Origin: a virus
Reading direction: 5' to 3' (one strand)
Length of the DNA stretch: 50,056 nucleotides
IMG/VR virus record: IMGVR_UViG_3300024518_004078
Coordinates: 1-50,056 of that record
Below are positions 1 through 6,444 of this stretch, one piece after another. The notes under the pieces were generated by a model. It was not told where the DNA came from. It saw nothing but the letters and a program-made list of their open reading frames with translations, and did no database searches. The position numbers and the translations under genes are program-made. Each line of letters begins with the position of its first letter. The first letter of the stretch is position 1.

Positions 1-15
1 CTATATGTCGCAGCA
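1..15. repeat. 15-bp direct repeat of the window ends
   Basis: The first 15 bases (CTATATGTCGCAGCA) are identical to bases 50042-50056. This is what a circular or circularly permuted assembly with a short overlap looks like, so genes and control signals should be read across the junction. It could instead be a short physical terminal repeat. The sequence alone cannot decide. Confidence 0.8.
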
Positions 16-47
16 CGCGACCTCTTTTAACTAATACTGTAATTCGG

Positions 48-83
48 TGAATAATCATACACCTGGGGTGAATATTTATTCAC
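48..83. promoter_or_regulatory. Paired operator sites upstream of the left operon
   Basis: A perfect 16-bp palindrome GTGAATATTTATTCAC lies at 68-83. A degenerate relative, TGAATAATCATACA, lies at 48-61. The core 69-82 is the reverse complement of TGAATAAATATTCA at 49796-49809. With the sites at 49818-49831 and 6095-6108 it belongs to a family TGNATAAATATNCA. All sit upstream of plus-strand genes, so a phage repressor or LexA operator is likely. Confidence 0.55.
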
Positions 84-122
84 TCGCGCGAAATGACTTT
101 TGTCAAGCACGAAATTATTTTC

Positions 123-151
123 TTGACCGGCCCCGAAATACGTTGTAGCGT
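123..151 (+). promoter_or_regulatory. Candidate promoter of the left operon
   Basis: TTGACC (123-128), a 17-bp spacer, then TAGCGT (146-151). The -35 is good and the -10 is weak (3 of 6), so an activator may be needed. It lies 35 bp before the first convincing start codon and just downstream of the paired operator palindromes. Confidence 0.4.
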
Positions 152-185
152 TTGGGGGAGGTCAGACACGAAAGGGAAAAACAGA

Positions 186-377
186 ATGGATAAAGTCGAA
201 AAAATAGTAATCGGATTTTTAGTTGTAGTGCTCGTGGCTGTTATTATGGGGGCAATCCTCGCCCCTGCAATCAAAACCCATACCGACGAAAACGGATGTC
301 AATATCTCAGAACGGTCCAGGGCGGAATAACCCCCCGCCTAAATAGCGACGGCAATCAGATGGGGTGTGGGAAATGA
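186..377 (+). CDS. Small single-pass membrane protein
   Basis: 63 residues, function not recognised. After a short charged start (MDKVEK) a strongly hydrophobic segment (about residues 7-26) forms one transmembrane helix or uncleaved signal anchor. The rest is polar with two Cys. The start at 186 is chosen over the in-frame one at 93 because AAGGG lies upstream and the longer form would overlap the promoter. Its stop overlaps the next start as ATGA, so it is the first gene of a translationally coupled operon. Confidence 0.65.
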   Translation: MDKVEKIVIGFLVVVLVAVIMGAILAPAIKTHTDENGCQYLRTVQGGITPRLNSDGNQMGCGK

Positions 378-649
378 AAACCGAAGCCGATGCCGGGGGA
401 TATGAGATCAGAAGAATTCCAGGTTATGCAGATTTTGCGATCGGCACGCGGGGGGCGGTTGAGGAGTCGTTTAATTATTGGAAATACCGATCGATCCCGG
501 CCGGGTGTCTGGCGTCTCTAATGGTCGCGGGCCATATCGCCGACGAAAAGGCATTTTTAAAAGCGTTTCACTATTTACAGCTAGCCGGGGTGGAGGTCGT
601 CGGTTTCAACCCGTTGGCCGTCCGGTTGGCTGAGGGGGTTTCGATATGA
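374..649 (+). CDS. Hypothetical protein
   Basis: 91 residues with no recognised domain. It looks like a small soluble alpha/beta protein with no Cys pairs and no signal peptide. It starts in an ATGA overlap with the gene before and ends in an ATGA overlap with the gene after, which supports it as a real coupled gene. Confidence 0.6.
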   Translation: MKTEADAGGYEIRRIPGYADFAIGTRGAVEESFNYWKYRSIPAGCLASLMVAGHIADEKAFLKAFHYLQLAGVEVVGFNPLAVRLAEGVSI

Positions 650-1056
650 AAACCGAAAAACCGAAATGCGAGGAGTGCTACTGGTGGATAGCCGGAGTCG
701 AGACGGTTTCAATTCCCACATCCATGAATGTAAAACAAATTGGTGTCTGCTACCGCTTTCCGGCCACAGAAGAAAAATGGGTTGACGACTTTTGCGGCGA
801 GTACACACCGAGGGCGTCGGAGAAACCGAAACCGAAAAAAACGGAGCCGGAAAAGGATTGTCAAAACTGCAACCACGGGGAAGGACAGAGAGGCGATCAG
901 CGGGCGTGTGTGGTGTGCAATATTAATCATTCTAACTGGGCGCCACAACCAGAGGAGCCGGAGCCGGTCGAACAAAATTGTGATGATTGCAAATATTTAG
1001 ATAGTCTCCCTTGTAAACAGTGTCGCCGCCGGGCATTCTGGGAACCCCGCACCTAA
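646..1056 (+). CDS. Cys-rich protein with three zinc-knuckle-like segments
   Basis: 136 residues. Cys clusters occur near the N-terminus (CEECYWW), in the middle (CQNC...CVVC) and at the C-terminus (CDDCKYLDSLPCKQC). They are separated by Pro/Lys/Glu-rich linkers, so the protein probably binds several zinc ions. No enzyme motif is seen. It lies directly before the small terminase gene, whose start shares one base with this stop (TAATG). A nucleic-acid or protein adaptor role is inference only. Confidence 0.6.
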   Translation: MKTEKPKCEECYWWIAGVETVSIPTSMNVKQIGVCYRFPATEEKWVDDFCGEYTPRASEKPKPKKTEPEKDCQNCNHGEGQRGDQRACVVCNINHSNWAPQPEEPEPVEQNCDDCKYLDSLPCKQCRRRAFWEPRT

Positions 1057-1721
1057 TGCCCAAAAAACCAACGAAAAACAAAAAAGGGCACCTATCTCCA
1101 GCCGAGTTCGCCAAACGTTGCGGGGTCAGTCAGTCGGCGGTAAGCTTGGCGATCAAGCGCGGCGACATTATTAAGGGTGCGGACGGGTATATAGACAAAG
1201 AACTACCGGGTGCCGTGTATTTCCGCACGAAGCCGAAAAGCTGGCGAAATCGAAAACGGCGAGAGAAACCAAAATGGGATCAGTTACCCCCGGCCGGAGA
1301 GTTACCGGGCGGATACCACCCCGGCGGAGAGATATACGATCCACAGCAAAAAGTATATGAGGACGTACGCCTAAAAGCTGCGCAGGCGGATCTCAAGTCG
1401 TTAGAGTACGCTAACAAGTTGAAGGTTATTGTTGATCTCGATGCACTGGAACAGCGGTTTGGGGTGTTCAGGGATTTCCTTTTGAACGGTTTGATCTATA
1501 TGCCAGAGTCTGTTTGTGATATGCTTTGGCTAAAAGCCCAGGGGGCCGAGCACCCGGAACGAATAATTGAGGAGACCCTAAAAGACGTGATAGCCGAAAT
1601 TATAGAGCAGGCCAAACGCGCGGCGGCGGCAGTAGTTCCGCCCGTAGAGGGGACGAAATATATAATGATCCGTCCGGGGGAAGCCGGGGGTGATGGTGGT
1701 GGGGAGGAGTCGGATGAATAA
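1056..1721 (+). CDS. Terminase small subunit, Nu1-like
   Basis: 221 residues. An N-terminal helix-turn-helix (about 12-36: SPAEFAKRCGVSQSAVSLAI) is followed by a basic linker, then a helical, charged body (about 85-205). The tail is Gly/Glu-rich. This matches the Nu1 plan: DNA recognition at the packaging site and loading of the large subunit. The start at 1056 overlaps the previous stop and puts the HTH at the N-terminus. The GpA-type large subunit lies about 1.7 kb downstream with eight small genes in between, whereas in lambda the two are adjacent. Confidence 0.8.
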   Translation: MPKKPTKNKKGHLSPAEFAKRCGVSQSAVSLAIKRGDIIKGADGYIDKELPGAVYFRTKPKSWRNRKRREKPKWDQLPPAGELPGGYHPGGEIYDPQQKVYEDVRLKAAQADLKSLEYANKLKVIVDLDALEQRFGVFRDFLLNGLIYMPESVCDMLWLKAQGAEHPERIIEETLKDVIAEIIEQAKRAAAAVVPPVEGTKYIMIRPGEAGGDGGGEESDE

Positions 1722-2175
1722 CGGCGGCGATATCCGCTGGGATATAGTCGGGCAGGCCCAGCTATTGGCCCGATCGTACAGACTCTATCTGCATTCGTCC
1801 GGGAACGCGAGACGGGATCATCTGAAAATAATGCGAATCCATATGGGCACCGTCGAATTTATGGCTAATCAGTACGCAGCCCGGAAGTTATGCGAGTGCG
1901 GGCAAGCGACGGCGATGTCGAGCGACCCTCGATGTGTGGGTGATAGTAGATGTGGGGATTGCATGTGTCCGGTTGAAGAATTGGATGTGATCGATTATTC
2001 ACGGCGAGAGTCTAGTTTTTCCCTAGGGTGCCGGACTGGCGAGGGGTTACCCGAAGATTTCGAAAATAAAAAAGGGGAGTATCGGATGGCGCGAGAATTA
2101 CGAAAAAAGATGGGTCGACCGTGGGGAACGTTGAAATTCGCGGGGTCGATAGATTTTGCGGAGGAGAAAAAATGA
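1714..2175 (+). CDS. Hypothetical protein with Cys cluster
   Basis: 153 residues. A helical N-terminal half is followed by a Cys-rich stretch (CECGQA...CVGDSRCGDCMC), then a basic C-terminus, so a zinc-binding fold is likely. A strong GGAGG precedes the start, which overlaps the terminase stop by 8 bases. No family recognised. The neighbourhood suggests an accessory early or packaging role, but this is not shown. Confidence 0.6.
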   Translation: MNNGGDIRWDIVGQAQLLARSYRLYLHSSGNARRDHLKIMRIHMGTVEFMANQYAARKLCECGQATAMSSDPRCVGDSRCGDCMCPVEELDVIDYSRRESSFSLGCRTGEGLPEDFENKKGEYRMARELRKKMGRPWGTLKFAGSIDFAEEKK

Positions 2176-2438
2176 AAACGATGAATTGCACGACGTGTAA
2201 CGGGTCGATGAAAAACGACAAGATGTGGGTGTGTGTTGCCGGTATGGGTGCGATGAGTGCCGACGGTCAAGGGCATATATGTACCATGTGGACCACGAGA
2301 TCGGACACCATTGACGGTGGGGCGTTACCGTGGGACTCCGACCCGGAGAAGGCCCGCGCTATTTTCGAGGCTTGGGCTTGGGGGCTAGGGGTCGAATTGG
2401 AAAGATCCGAAAGGCGACGGGTGAAATGTATTATTTAA
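2172..2438 (+). CDS. Small Cys-containing hypothetical protein
   Basis: 88 residues. A CTTC pair near the N-terminus and further Cys suggest a small zinc ribbon. The start lies in an ATGA overlap with the preceding stop, and the end overlaps the next gene. Function unknown. Confidence 0.55.
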   Translation: MKTMNCTTCNGSMKNDKMWVCVAGMGAMSADGQGHICTMWTTRSDTIDGGALPWDSDPEKARAIFEAWAWGLGVELERSERRRVKCII

Positions 2439-2650
2439 AACTGAGAGACGCCGACGAAAACGAAGCTGCGTTTTATTCCGGGTTCGAAGAAGTACAGCCG
2501 GGCTGGAAATATGAGAATATAAACGGAAATTTTCTAATGACAGAAAAGTTCAAGTATGCGGAGGCATTCGAAACATTGGACGCGGCCGAAAGGTTTTGGG
2601 CAAAATACGACACGCACGAACGTTTTGTTATTATGGAGAGGGTAGGATGA
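2426..2650 (+). CDS. Hypothetical protein, aromatic and acidic
   Basis: 74 residues, rich in aromatic and acidic residues, no Cys. The start at 2426 (MYYLKLRD) is preferred to an upstream in-frame one because it overlaps the preceding gene by only 13 bases and has GGGTGA before it. The stop overlaps the next start as ATGA. Function unknown. Confidence 0.55.
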   Translation: MYYLKLRDADENEAAFYSGFEEVQPGWKYENINGNFLMTEKFKYAEAFETLDAAERFWAKYDTHERFVIMERVG

Positions 2651-2853
2651 CCGCCTGTCAGTCGGACAACGGCGGGCAGGAGGGGTGCGAAACCTACCGC
2701 GAGCGCGCCGCGATCATAGAATACCACGGAGCGATCGAACGGCCGGAGGCGGAACGGCGCGCGCGCGAGTATTGCTGTATCGGCTGTTCGGAATATGGCG
2801 AGCAGGGCGGATTATTTACGGAGGTAAAAAATGAAAAAATGTCCGGTATGTAA
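2647..2853 (+). CDS. Small Cys-rich hypothetical protein
   Basis: 68 residues. The middle is Arg/Glu-rich and helical. Cys residues lie before it, and a CCIGC cluster (about residue 40) after it, so a zinc or metal site is possible. It starts in an ATGA overlap and its end runs 23 bases into the next gene. Function unknown. Confidence 0.5.
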   Translation: MTACQSDNGGQEGCETYRERAAIIEYHGAIERPEAERRAREYCCIGCSEYGEQGGLFTEVKNEKMSGM

Positions 2854-3025
2854 AAAAACCGAATGCGTAAACGATGAAGTTTGCGAACTTCGCGCGCGCA
2901 AATTTCTAGATCTTATATTTTTTGGCAAGGAAAGAGGAAGCGCGATTGACAAGATCAAAAAGATGAAGATCAATCCGGGGGGAATGGGACTTCCGGGGGG
3001 AACCGTCCCGGAGGAGGATCGATAA
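2831..3025 (+). CDS. Small zinc-knuckle protein
   Basis: 64 residues starting MKKCPVCKKTEC, a CxxC knuckle with further Cys at about 12 and 18. A basic helix and a Gly/Pro-rich tail follow. GGAGG precedes the start. The stop shares one base with the next start (TAATG). Function unknown. Confidence 0.55.
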   Translation: MKKCPVCKKTECVNDEVCELRARKFLDLIFFGKERGSAIDKIKKMKINPGGMGLPGGTVPEEDR

Positions 3026-3246
3026 TGGGCACTGTTACGAATTTAGCAGATTGGAAACAGAGAAAAACCCGAGAAGTGAAAAAGTATATGGAAATCCTGT
3101 TTGAGACGTACAGCGAAAGCAGTGGGGAAAAGGTGGGGGAAAACGTGAGCGTTTGTAGGTTTTCTTACGACGAAAACGGGGATGTGGTAATACACAATGA
3201 AACGAAGGTGAAAAATGATCAGCCACGAAATATATTTCCTAGATAA
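3025..3246 (+). CDS. Hypothetical protein
   Basis: 73 residues. A basic N-terminal helix (LADWKQRKTREVKKYMEIL) is followed by a beta-rich C-terminal half. No recognised domain. TAATG coupling to the gene before, GGAGG upstream, and a 32-base overlap with the next gene. Confidence 0.5.
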   Translation: MGTVTNLADWKQRKTREVKKYMEILFETYSESSGEKVGENVSVCRFSYDENGDVVIHNETKVKNDQPRNIFPR

Positions 3247-3451
3247 TCCGCAGACGGCACAGCTGAAAGATGCGCTGAGAAAGGCGCGATCCGATCTAGC
3301 TGCCTTGGAAATCCGGTATGAAGGCGTGTGTGAATCGGATCTCAGATTTAACAAAATGTGTGCGGAACAGATAACGGAAATGCTAAGGTTGAGGAAAGAG
3401 ATAGCAGAGTTGAAGGGCGACCCGGTATACCTCCGGCCGGACGATGCCTAA
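3215..3451 (+). CDS. Coiled-coil hypothetical protein
   Basis: 78 residues, mostly one heptad-like helix (about 12-70: LKDALRKARSDLAALEIRYE and onward), so a small coiled-coil dimer is expected. It overlaps the large terminase start by 8 bases and probably couples its translation. It could be a packaging accessory protein, by position only. Confidence 0.55.
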   Translation: MISHEIYFLDNPQTAQLKDALRKARSDLAALEIRYEGVCESDLRFNKMCAEQITEMLRLRKEIAELKGDPVYLRPDDA

Positions 3452-5480
3452 AACCATAGAGACAACCCTAACGATTCCAGCGGCGACAGCCGCGCGTATG
3501 TATGCCGACGTCCAGAAGCTGATCGACGCCTGTCCATCTCGCGTGCCGACGATTACCGTTTCTGAGTTTGCGGCCAGCGACCGAGTTCTGCCCAGGGGGA
3601 CACCGTACCCCGGCCCATGGCGTAACGAGCGCACTCCGTATCTAGTAGAGATCATGGACGCACTCTCGGCCAGCAGTCCGATTACAGGCGTGGCGTTTGC
3701 GAAATCTGCACAGGTCGGCGCGACTAGTGCGGTAGAAAATCTGATTGCATATATCATCAAAAGCGTTCCTGGGCCAACGCTTTATTGTACGGCCAACGAA
3801 AAACTATTGGCCAAATGGGTCAACAAACGGTTGACTCCTCTGCTTGTATCGTGCGGACTCGACGGAGTAATTGACGCCCAAAGCAAGATGAAAGGTGGAA
3901 GACGCACGGGGAACAAGATGTTTTCCAAAGAGTTTCCCGGTGGAAGTTTGGACATGGTCACGGCCGGAAGCGCGGCGAACTTGAGATCGGATACGGTCAG
4001 GTATCTGATCCTCGATGAGCTCGACGGATATCCCTTGGACGTCGACAAAGAGGGAGACCCCGTATCGATCGCAGAGGCCCGGACGAAAAACTGGAAACGA
4101 CGGAAGAAAATTCTGTATATTTCGACACCCACCACGGCCGAGACGAGTCATATTTGGCCGCTCTACGAGTCGGGAGACAGACGAAAATATTTCGTCCCCT
4201 GCCCACATTGTGGCGAATTTCAGGTGCTGGAATTTGGATACGATTATACCGAGGATGAAGACGACGACCGGCCCAGCCACGGCATGAAATGGGAAGTCGT
4301 TAAGGGGCATTTGGATCCTAAGTCCATCTATTACGAGTGCGAACACTGCCACGAGTCGATCTATGAGTCGAAAAAATGGGCGATGTTACAAAAGGGAGAA
4401 TGGAGACCGACCGCGATCTCGAATAGTCCGCTGTTCAGGTCGTACCATATCAGCGCGATCTACTCATTGATGGAGGACTGGGTATTTGTTGTCCAGGCTC
4501 ACCTAAACGGTGAGGACAACGCCTTGAAAAAACGTGCGTTTGTAAATACCGGTTTGGGGCTGGCGTATCGCGAGGTGGGAAAGAAGATCAACCACAAGAA
4601 AATCAGAAATAACGCTGGGCTGTATAAATCCGGCACGATTCCCGACATGTTGCCGGGAGTTCTGTATTTGACAGCGGCGATCGATATCCAGAGGGGCCAG
4701 GCGAAGTCCACCGAGCTTGGGCCTAGGTTAGAGATGGAAATTTGCGGCCACGGCCGGGGGTATCGAACCTGGAGTATTTTGTATAAGGTGTTTCGCGGAG
4801 ATATTGGCGATGCGTTCGATGGGGCGTGGGAGGATCTTTTTCAGTGGGCCGTTAAAAACCGGTTGACATTCTTGCGTCCGGATGGTATGAGCTTTTCTCC
4901 TCAAATAATCGGAATCGACTCCGCAGACGGTGAGACAGAGGGGCAAGCGTTCCAGTTTTGTACCCGTTGGCAGAATACCTTTCCGATCAAAGGTTTTCAC
5001 GAGCTGAAAAAAACCGAGGGGAAGATCAATGATTATCTCGACCCCGAGAGACACACCGATTTCGATAGATTCCGTGAGCGGTCGAAGGCCGGGCAGACGG
5101 TTTTTCAGATATCGACGAACTGGTACAAAAAGCAGATATACAGCAATTTGGCCATCAACCGCCGCGAGGGAGACTTCCAACGCCCGAATTTCATGGATCA
5201 TCCCAAGGATTACGGCGAACGATATTATAAAATGTTGACAGCGGAGGAGTTGAGGCCGGATGGAACGTTCTGGAAGCCTTCAAGTAGGGCGAATGAGGCG
5301 TTGGATCTCAAGGTATATAATTGTTGTCTCGCGGAAATCTGGTTAGCGGCACAGGTCAAGCGCGCGCAGGGGGTCATTATGAAAGAGGGCAATTTGTCAA
5401 AAGAACAAGTCGAGCAGACGATACGATCTCCGTATGTGTTGGATTATTTGGAAAAGTTGACTGCTCGGAGGAAGGTATGA
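3444..5480 (+). CDS. Terminase large subunit, GpA family
   Basis: 678 residues, close to lambda gpA (641). It pumps DNA into the prohead using ATP and cuts the concatemer. Seen: the GpA-type Walker A region KSAQVGATS (87-95), Walker B LILDELD (188-194), a Cys4 zinc ribbon (CPHC near 253 and CEHC near 294), and a C-terminal nuclease region with acidic clusters (IGIDSADGE near 490). The ATG overlaps the preceding gene and the stop overlaps the next start (ATGA). GpA enzymes usually work at cos sites. No cos sequence could be proved here. Confidence 0.95.
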   Translation: MPKTIETTLTIPAATAARMYADVQKLIDACPSRVPTITVSEFAASDRVLPRGTPYPGPWRNERTPYLVEIMDALSASSPITGVAFAKSAQVGATSAVENLIAYIIKSVPGPTLYCTANEKLLAKWVNKRLTPLLVSCGLDGVIDAQSKMKGGRRTGNKMFSKEFPGGSLDMVTAGSAANLRSDTVRYLILDELDGYPLDVDKEGDPVSIAEARTKNWKRRKKILYISTPTTAETSHIWPLYESGDRRKYFVPCPHCGEFQVLEFGYDYTEDEDDDRPSHGMKWEVVKGHLDPKSIYYECEHCHESIYESKKWAMLQKGEWRPTAISNSPLFRSYHISAIYSLMEDWVFVVQAHLNGEDNALKKRAFVNTGLGLAYREVGKKINHKKIRNNAGLYKSGTIPDMLPGVLYLTAAIDIQRGQAKSTELGPRLEMEICGHGRGYRTWSILYKVFRGDIGDAFDGAWEDLFQWAVKNRLTFLRPDGMSFSPQIIGIDSADGETEGQAFQFCTRWQNTFPIKGFHELKKTEGKINDYLDPERHTDFDRFRERSKAGQTVFQISTNWYKKQIYSNLAINRREGDFQRPNFMDHPKDYGERYYKMLTAEELRPDGTFWKPSSRANEALDLKVYNCCLAEIWLAAQVKRAQGVIMKEGNLSKEQVEQTIRSPYVLDYLEKLTARRKV

Positions 5481-5662
5481 GCGAAATCGATAGCGCGTTT
5501 TATAGATTTGTTAACCGCATTTGCGATATACTAAAGGATCCTGAATTCGAACAATTAGCGGAGAACGTTAAACAGGAAGGTCGGGAGATCGTCGAAAAGA
5601 TGAAACTAGGCACCTATGAATATCTAAGAAAAAAACATTCCTCCGGCCCACAAAACAGTTGA
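5477..5662 (+). CDS. Small helical hypothetical protein
   Basis: 61 residues, helical and acidic in its first part, basic at the end. ATGA overlap with the large terminase stop makes it the last gene of the left operon. It may assist the terminase, but nothing in the sequence shows it. Confidence 0.55.
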   Translation: MSEIDSAFYRFVNRICDILKDPEFEQLAENVKQEGREIVEKMKLGTYEYLRKKHSSGPQNS

Positions 5663-5688
5663 CAGCGGGGACGGATAGGTGGGATAAA
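5659..5688 (+). promoter_or_regulatory. Candidate promoter overlapping the end of the left operon
   Basis: TTGACA (5659-5664), 18-bp spacer, GATAAA (5683-5688). A perfect -35 and fair -10. It would fire only about 70 bp before the terminator at 5729-5763, so either it makes a short RNA or it is regulated by antitermination. Confidence 0.4.
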
Positions 5689-5728
5689 CAGTCACCTTGT
5701 TTTTCTGATCGGAAAAGGTACTTTTCAA

Positions 5729-5763
5729 AACGGCTAACTTTCCACGGTTGGGCCGTTTTTTTT
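5729..5763 (+). terminator. Rho-independent terminator after the terminase operon
   Basis: AACGGC (5729-5734) pairs with GCCGTT (5752-5757), with an inner AAC/GTT extension, followed by a run of T to 5763. It separates the left operon from the structural operon. A second weaker hairpin (ACCTT/AAGGT) lies at about 5694-5717. Confidence 0.75.
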
Positions 5764-5765
5764 AC

Positions 5766-5794
5766 TTGACACCCCCAACGAACTACGATATAAA
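5766..5794 (+). promoter_or_regulatory. Strong sigma70-type promoter of the structural operon
   Basis: TTGACA (5766-5771), exactly 17 bp, TATAAA (5789-5794). It directly follows the terminator. Transcription from here would give a leader of about 345 bases before the first structural gene. The leader contains a GC hairpin (CCGCCC at 5839, GGGCGG at 5853), the TAGACATT repeats and the stem-loop at 6021. Confidence 0.7.
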
Positions 5795-5893
5795 AAGTTG
5801 TTTCATCCTTTTTCCCTTTGGATGTTGCTCTCCTCGCTCCGCCCCTTAAAATGGGCGGGGCACTTTAATCTAATAAGTATCTAACTTTTAGCC

Positions 5894-5978
5894 TTAGACA
5901 TTTCTAACCCACCGTAATCATACAAAAACATTAGATCGGAATGTCTAAAATAGATCTAACTATCCGGTCTAGACATTC
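5894..5978. repeat. TAGACATT repeats in the structural-operon leader
   Basis: Three copies: TTAGACATT at 5894-5902 (+), GAATGTCTA at 5939-5947 (inverted) and TAGACATTC at 5970-5978 (+). The last two form a 9-bp perfect inverted repeat with a 22-bp spacer. They lie in non-coding DNA and look like a protein-binding array (operator or initiator). Confidence 0.6.
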
Positions 5979-6020
5979 TAATCGCAAAGCGAATAACTCA
6001 CCTGCGACCGACAAAACCGG

Positions 6021-6055
6021 TTGTCGCTAACGGAATCAAGATCCGTGCGCGACAA
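6021..6055 (+). other. Strong stem-loop in the structural-operon leader
   Basis: TTGTCGC (6021-6027) pairs with GCGACAA (6049-6055), and inside it ACGGA (6030-6034) pairs with TCCGT (6042-6046), around a 7-base loop. No T-run follows, so it is not a simple terminator. It could be an RNA regulatory element or part of a DNA packaging or protein-binding site. Confidence 0.55.
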
Positions 6056-6072
6056 ACTCCATCACCGCCCGA

Positions 6073-6108
6073 TGTATAAAAACACACAGAATCCTGCATA
6101 AATATACA
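6073..6108. promoter_or_regulatory. Operator sites before the first head gene
   Basis: TGCATAAATATACA at 6095-6108 matches the genome's TGNATAAATATNCA family exactly. TGTATAAAAACACA at 6073-6086 is a degenerate copy. Same paired arrangement as at 48-83 and 49796-49832. Confidence 0.5.
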
Positions 6109-6115
6109 ATTTCTC

Positions 6116-6145
6116 TTGACACCCACATGTAACCCGGTGTAGGTA
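6116..6145 (+). promoter_or_regulatory. Possible second promoter of the head operon
   Basis: A perfect TTGACA (6116-6121) lies right after the operator site, but the -10 region (GTAGGT or TAGGTA, 6139-6145) is poor and overlaps the assigned start codon. If used, it would make a leaderless or internally started mRNA. It may need an activator. Confidence 0.3.
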
Positions 6146-6444
6146 TGAGTATGACTTGTCGTAATACGGCCCGTTTTGAGCGTATAATTACACAAATTCA
6201 AACTTTACAGGCGCAGCTTGAGGCGTTGAACCTTACTTTTTTGACAGCCTCCGCCACCGATGTAGACGAATACAGGTTTAATAGTAACGAGGGATCGCAA
6301 AGCACCGGCCGCCGATCGTTAACCGAGATGGGCGCCGCGATCGATAGACTTCAGGCTATGATTGACAAACTTTACCGCCAGCTCGAAGGCAACGGAATCA
6401 CGATCATGAATCTCCGCCGTAAGCAGAACGGGCCGCGCTGCTAA
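6145..6444 (+). CDS. gpW-like neck or head-tail joining protein (tentative)
   Basis: 99 residues. Two helices (about 5-30 and 65-85) flank a middle with STGRRSLTEM, like small phage gpW/DUF6148-type proteins, which have a GRxLT segment between two helices and sit just before the portal. Such proteins join head and tail or stabilise the connector. No clear Shine-Dalgarno precedes the start, and starts at 6145 and 6151 are both possible. Its stop overlaps the portal start by one base (TAATG). Confidence 0.5.
   Translation: MSMTCRNTARFERIITQIQTLQAQLEALNLTFLTASATDVDEYRFNSNEGSQSTGRRSLTEMGAAIDRLQAMIDKLYRQLEGNGITIMNLRRKQNGPRC

Noticed and set aside
71-83. LexA box at the left palindrome
   Set aside because: Outer bases are GTGA/TCAC and not CTGT/ACAG. 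Only the site at 49817-49832 fits the LexA rule.
93-185. In-frame extension of the first gene from ATG 93
   Set aside because: It would overlap the candidate promoter, has no Shine-Dalgarno and encodes no membrane start. ATG 186 is better.
3804-4352. Long minus-strand open frames opposite the large terminase gene
   Set aside because: They are the reverse of conserved GpA motifs and have no independent support.
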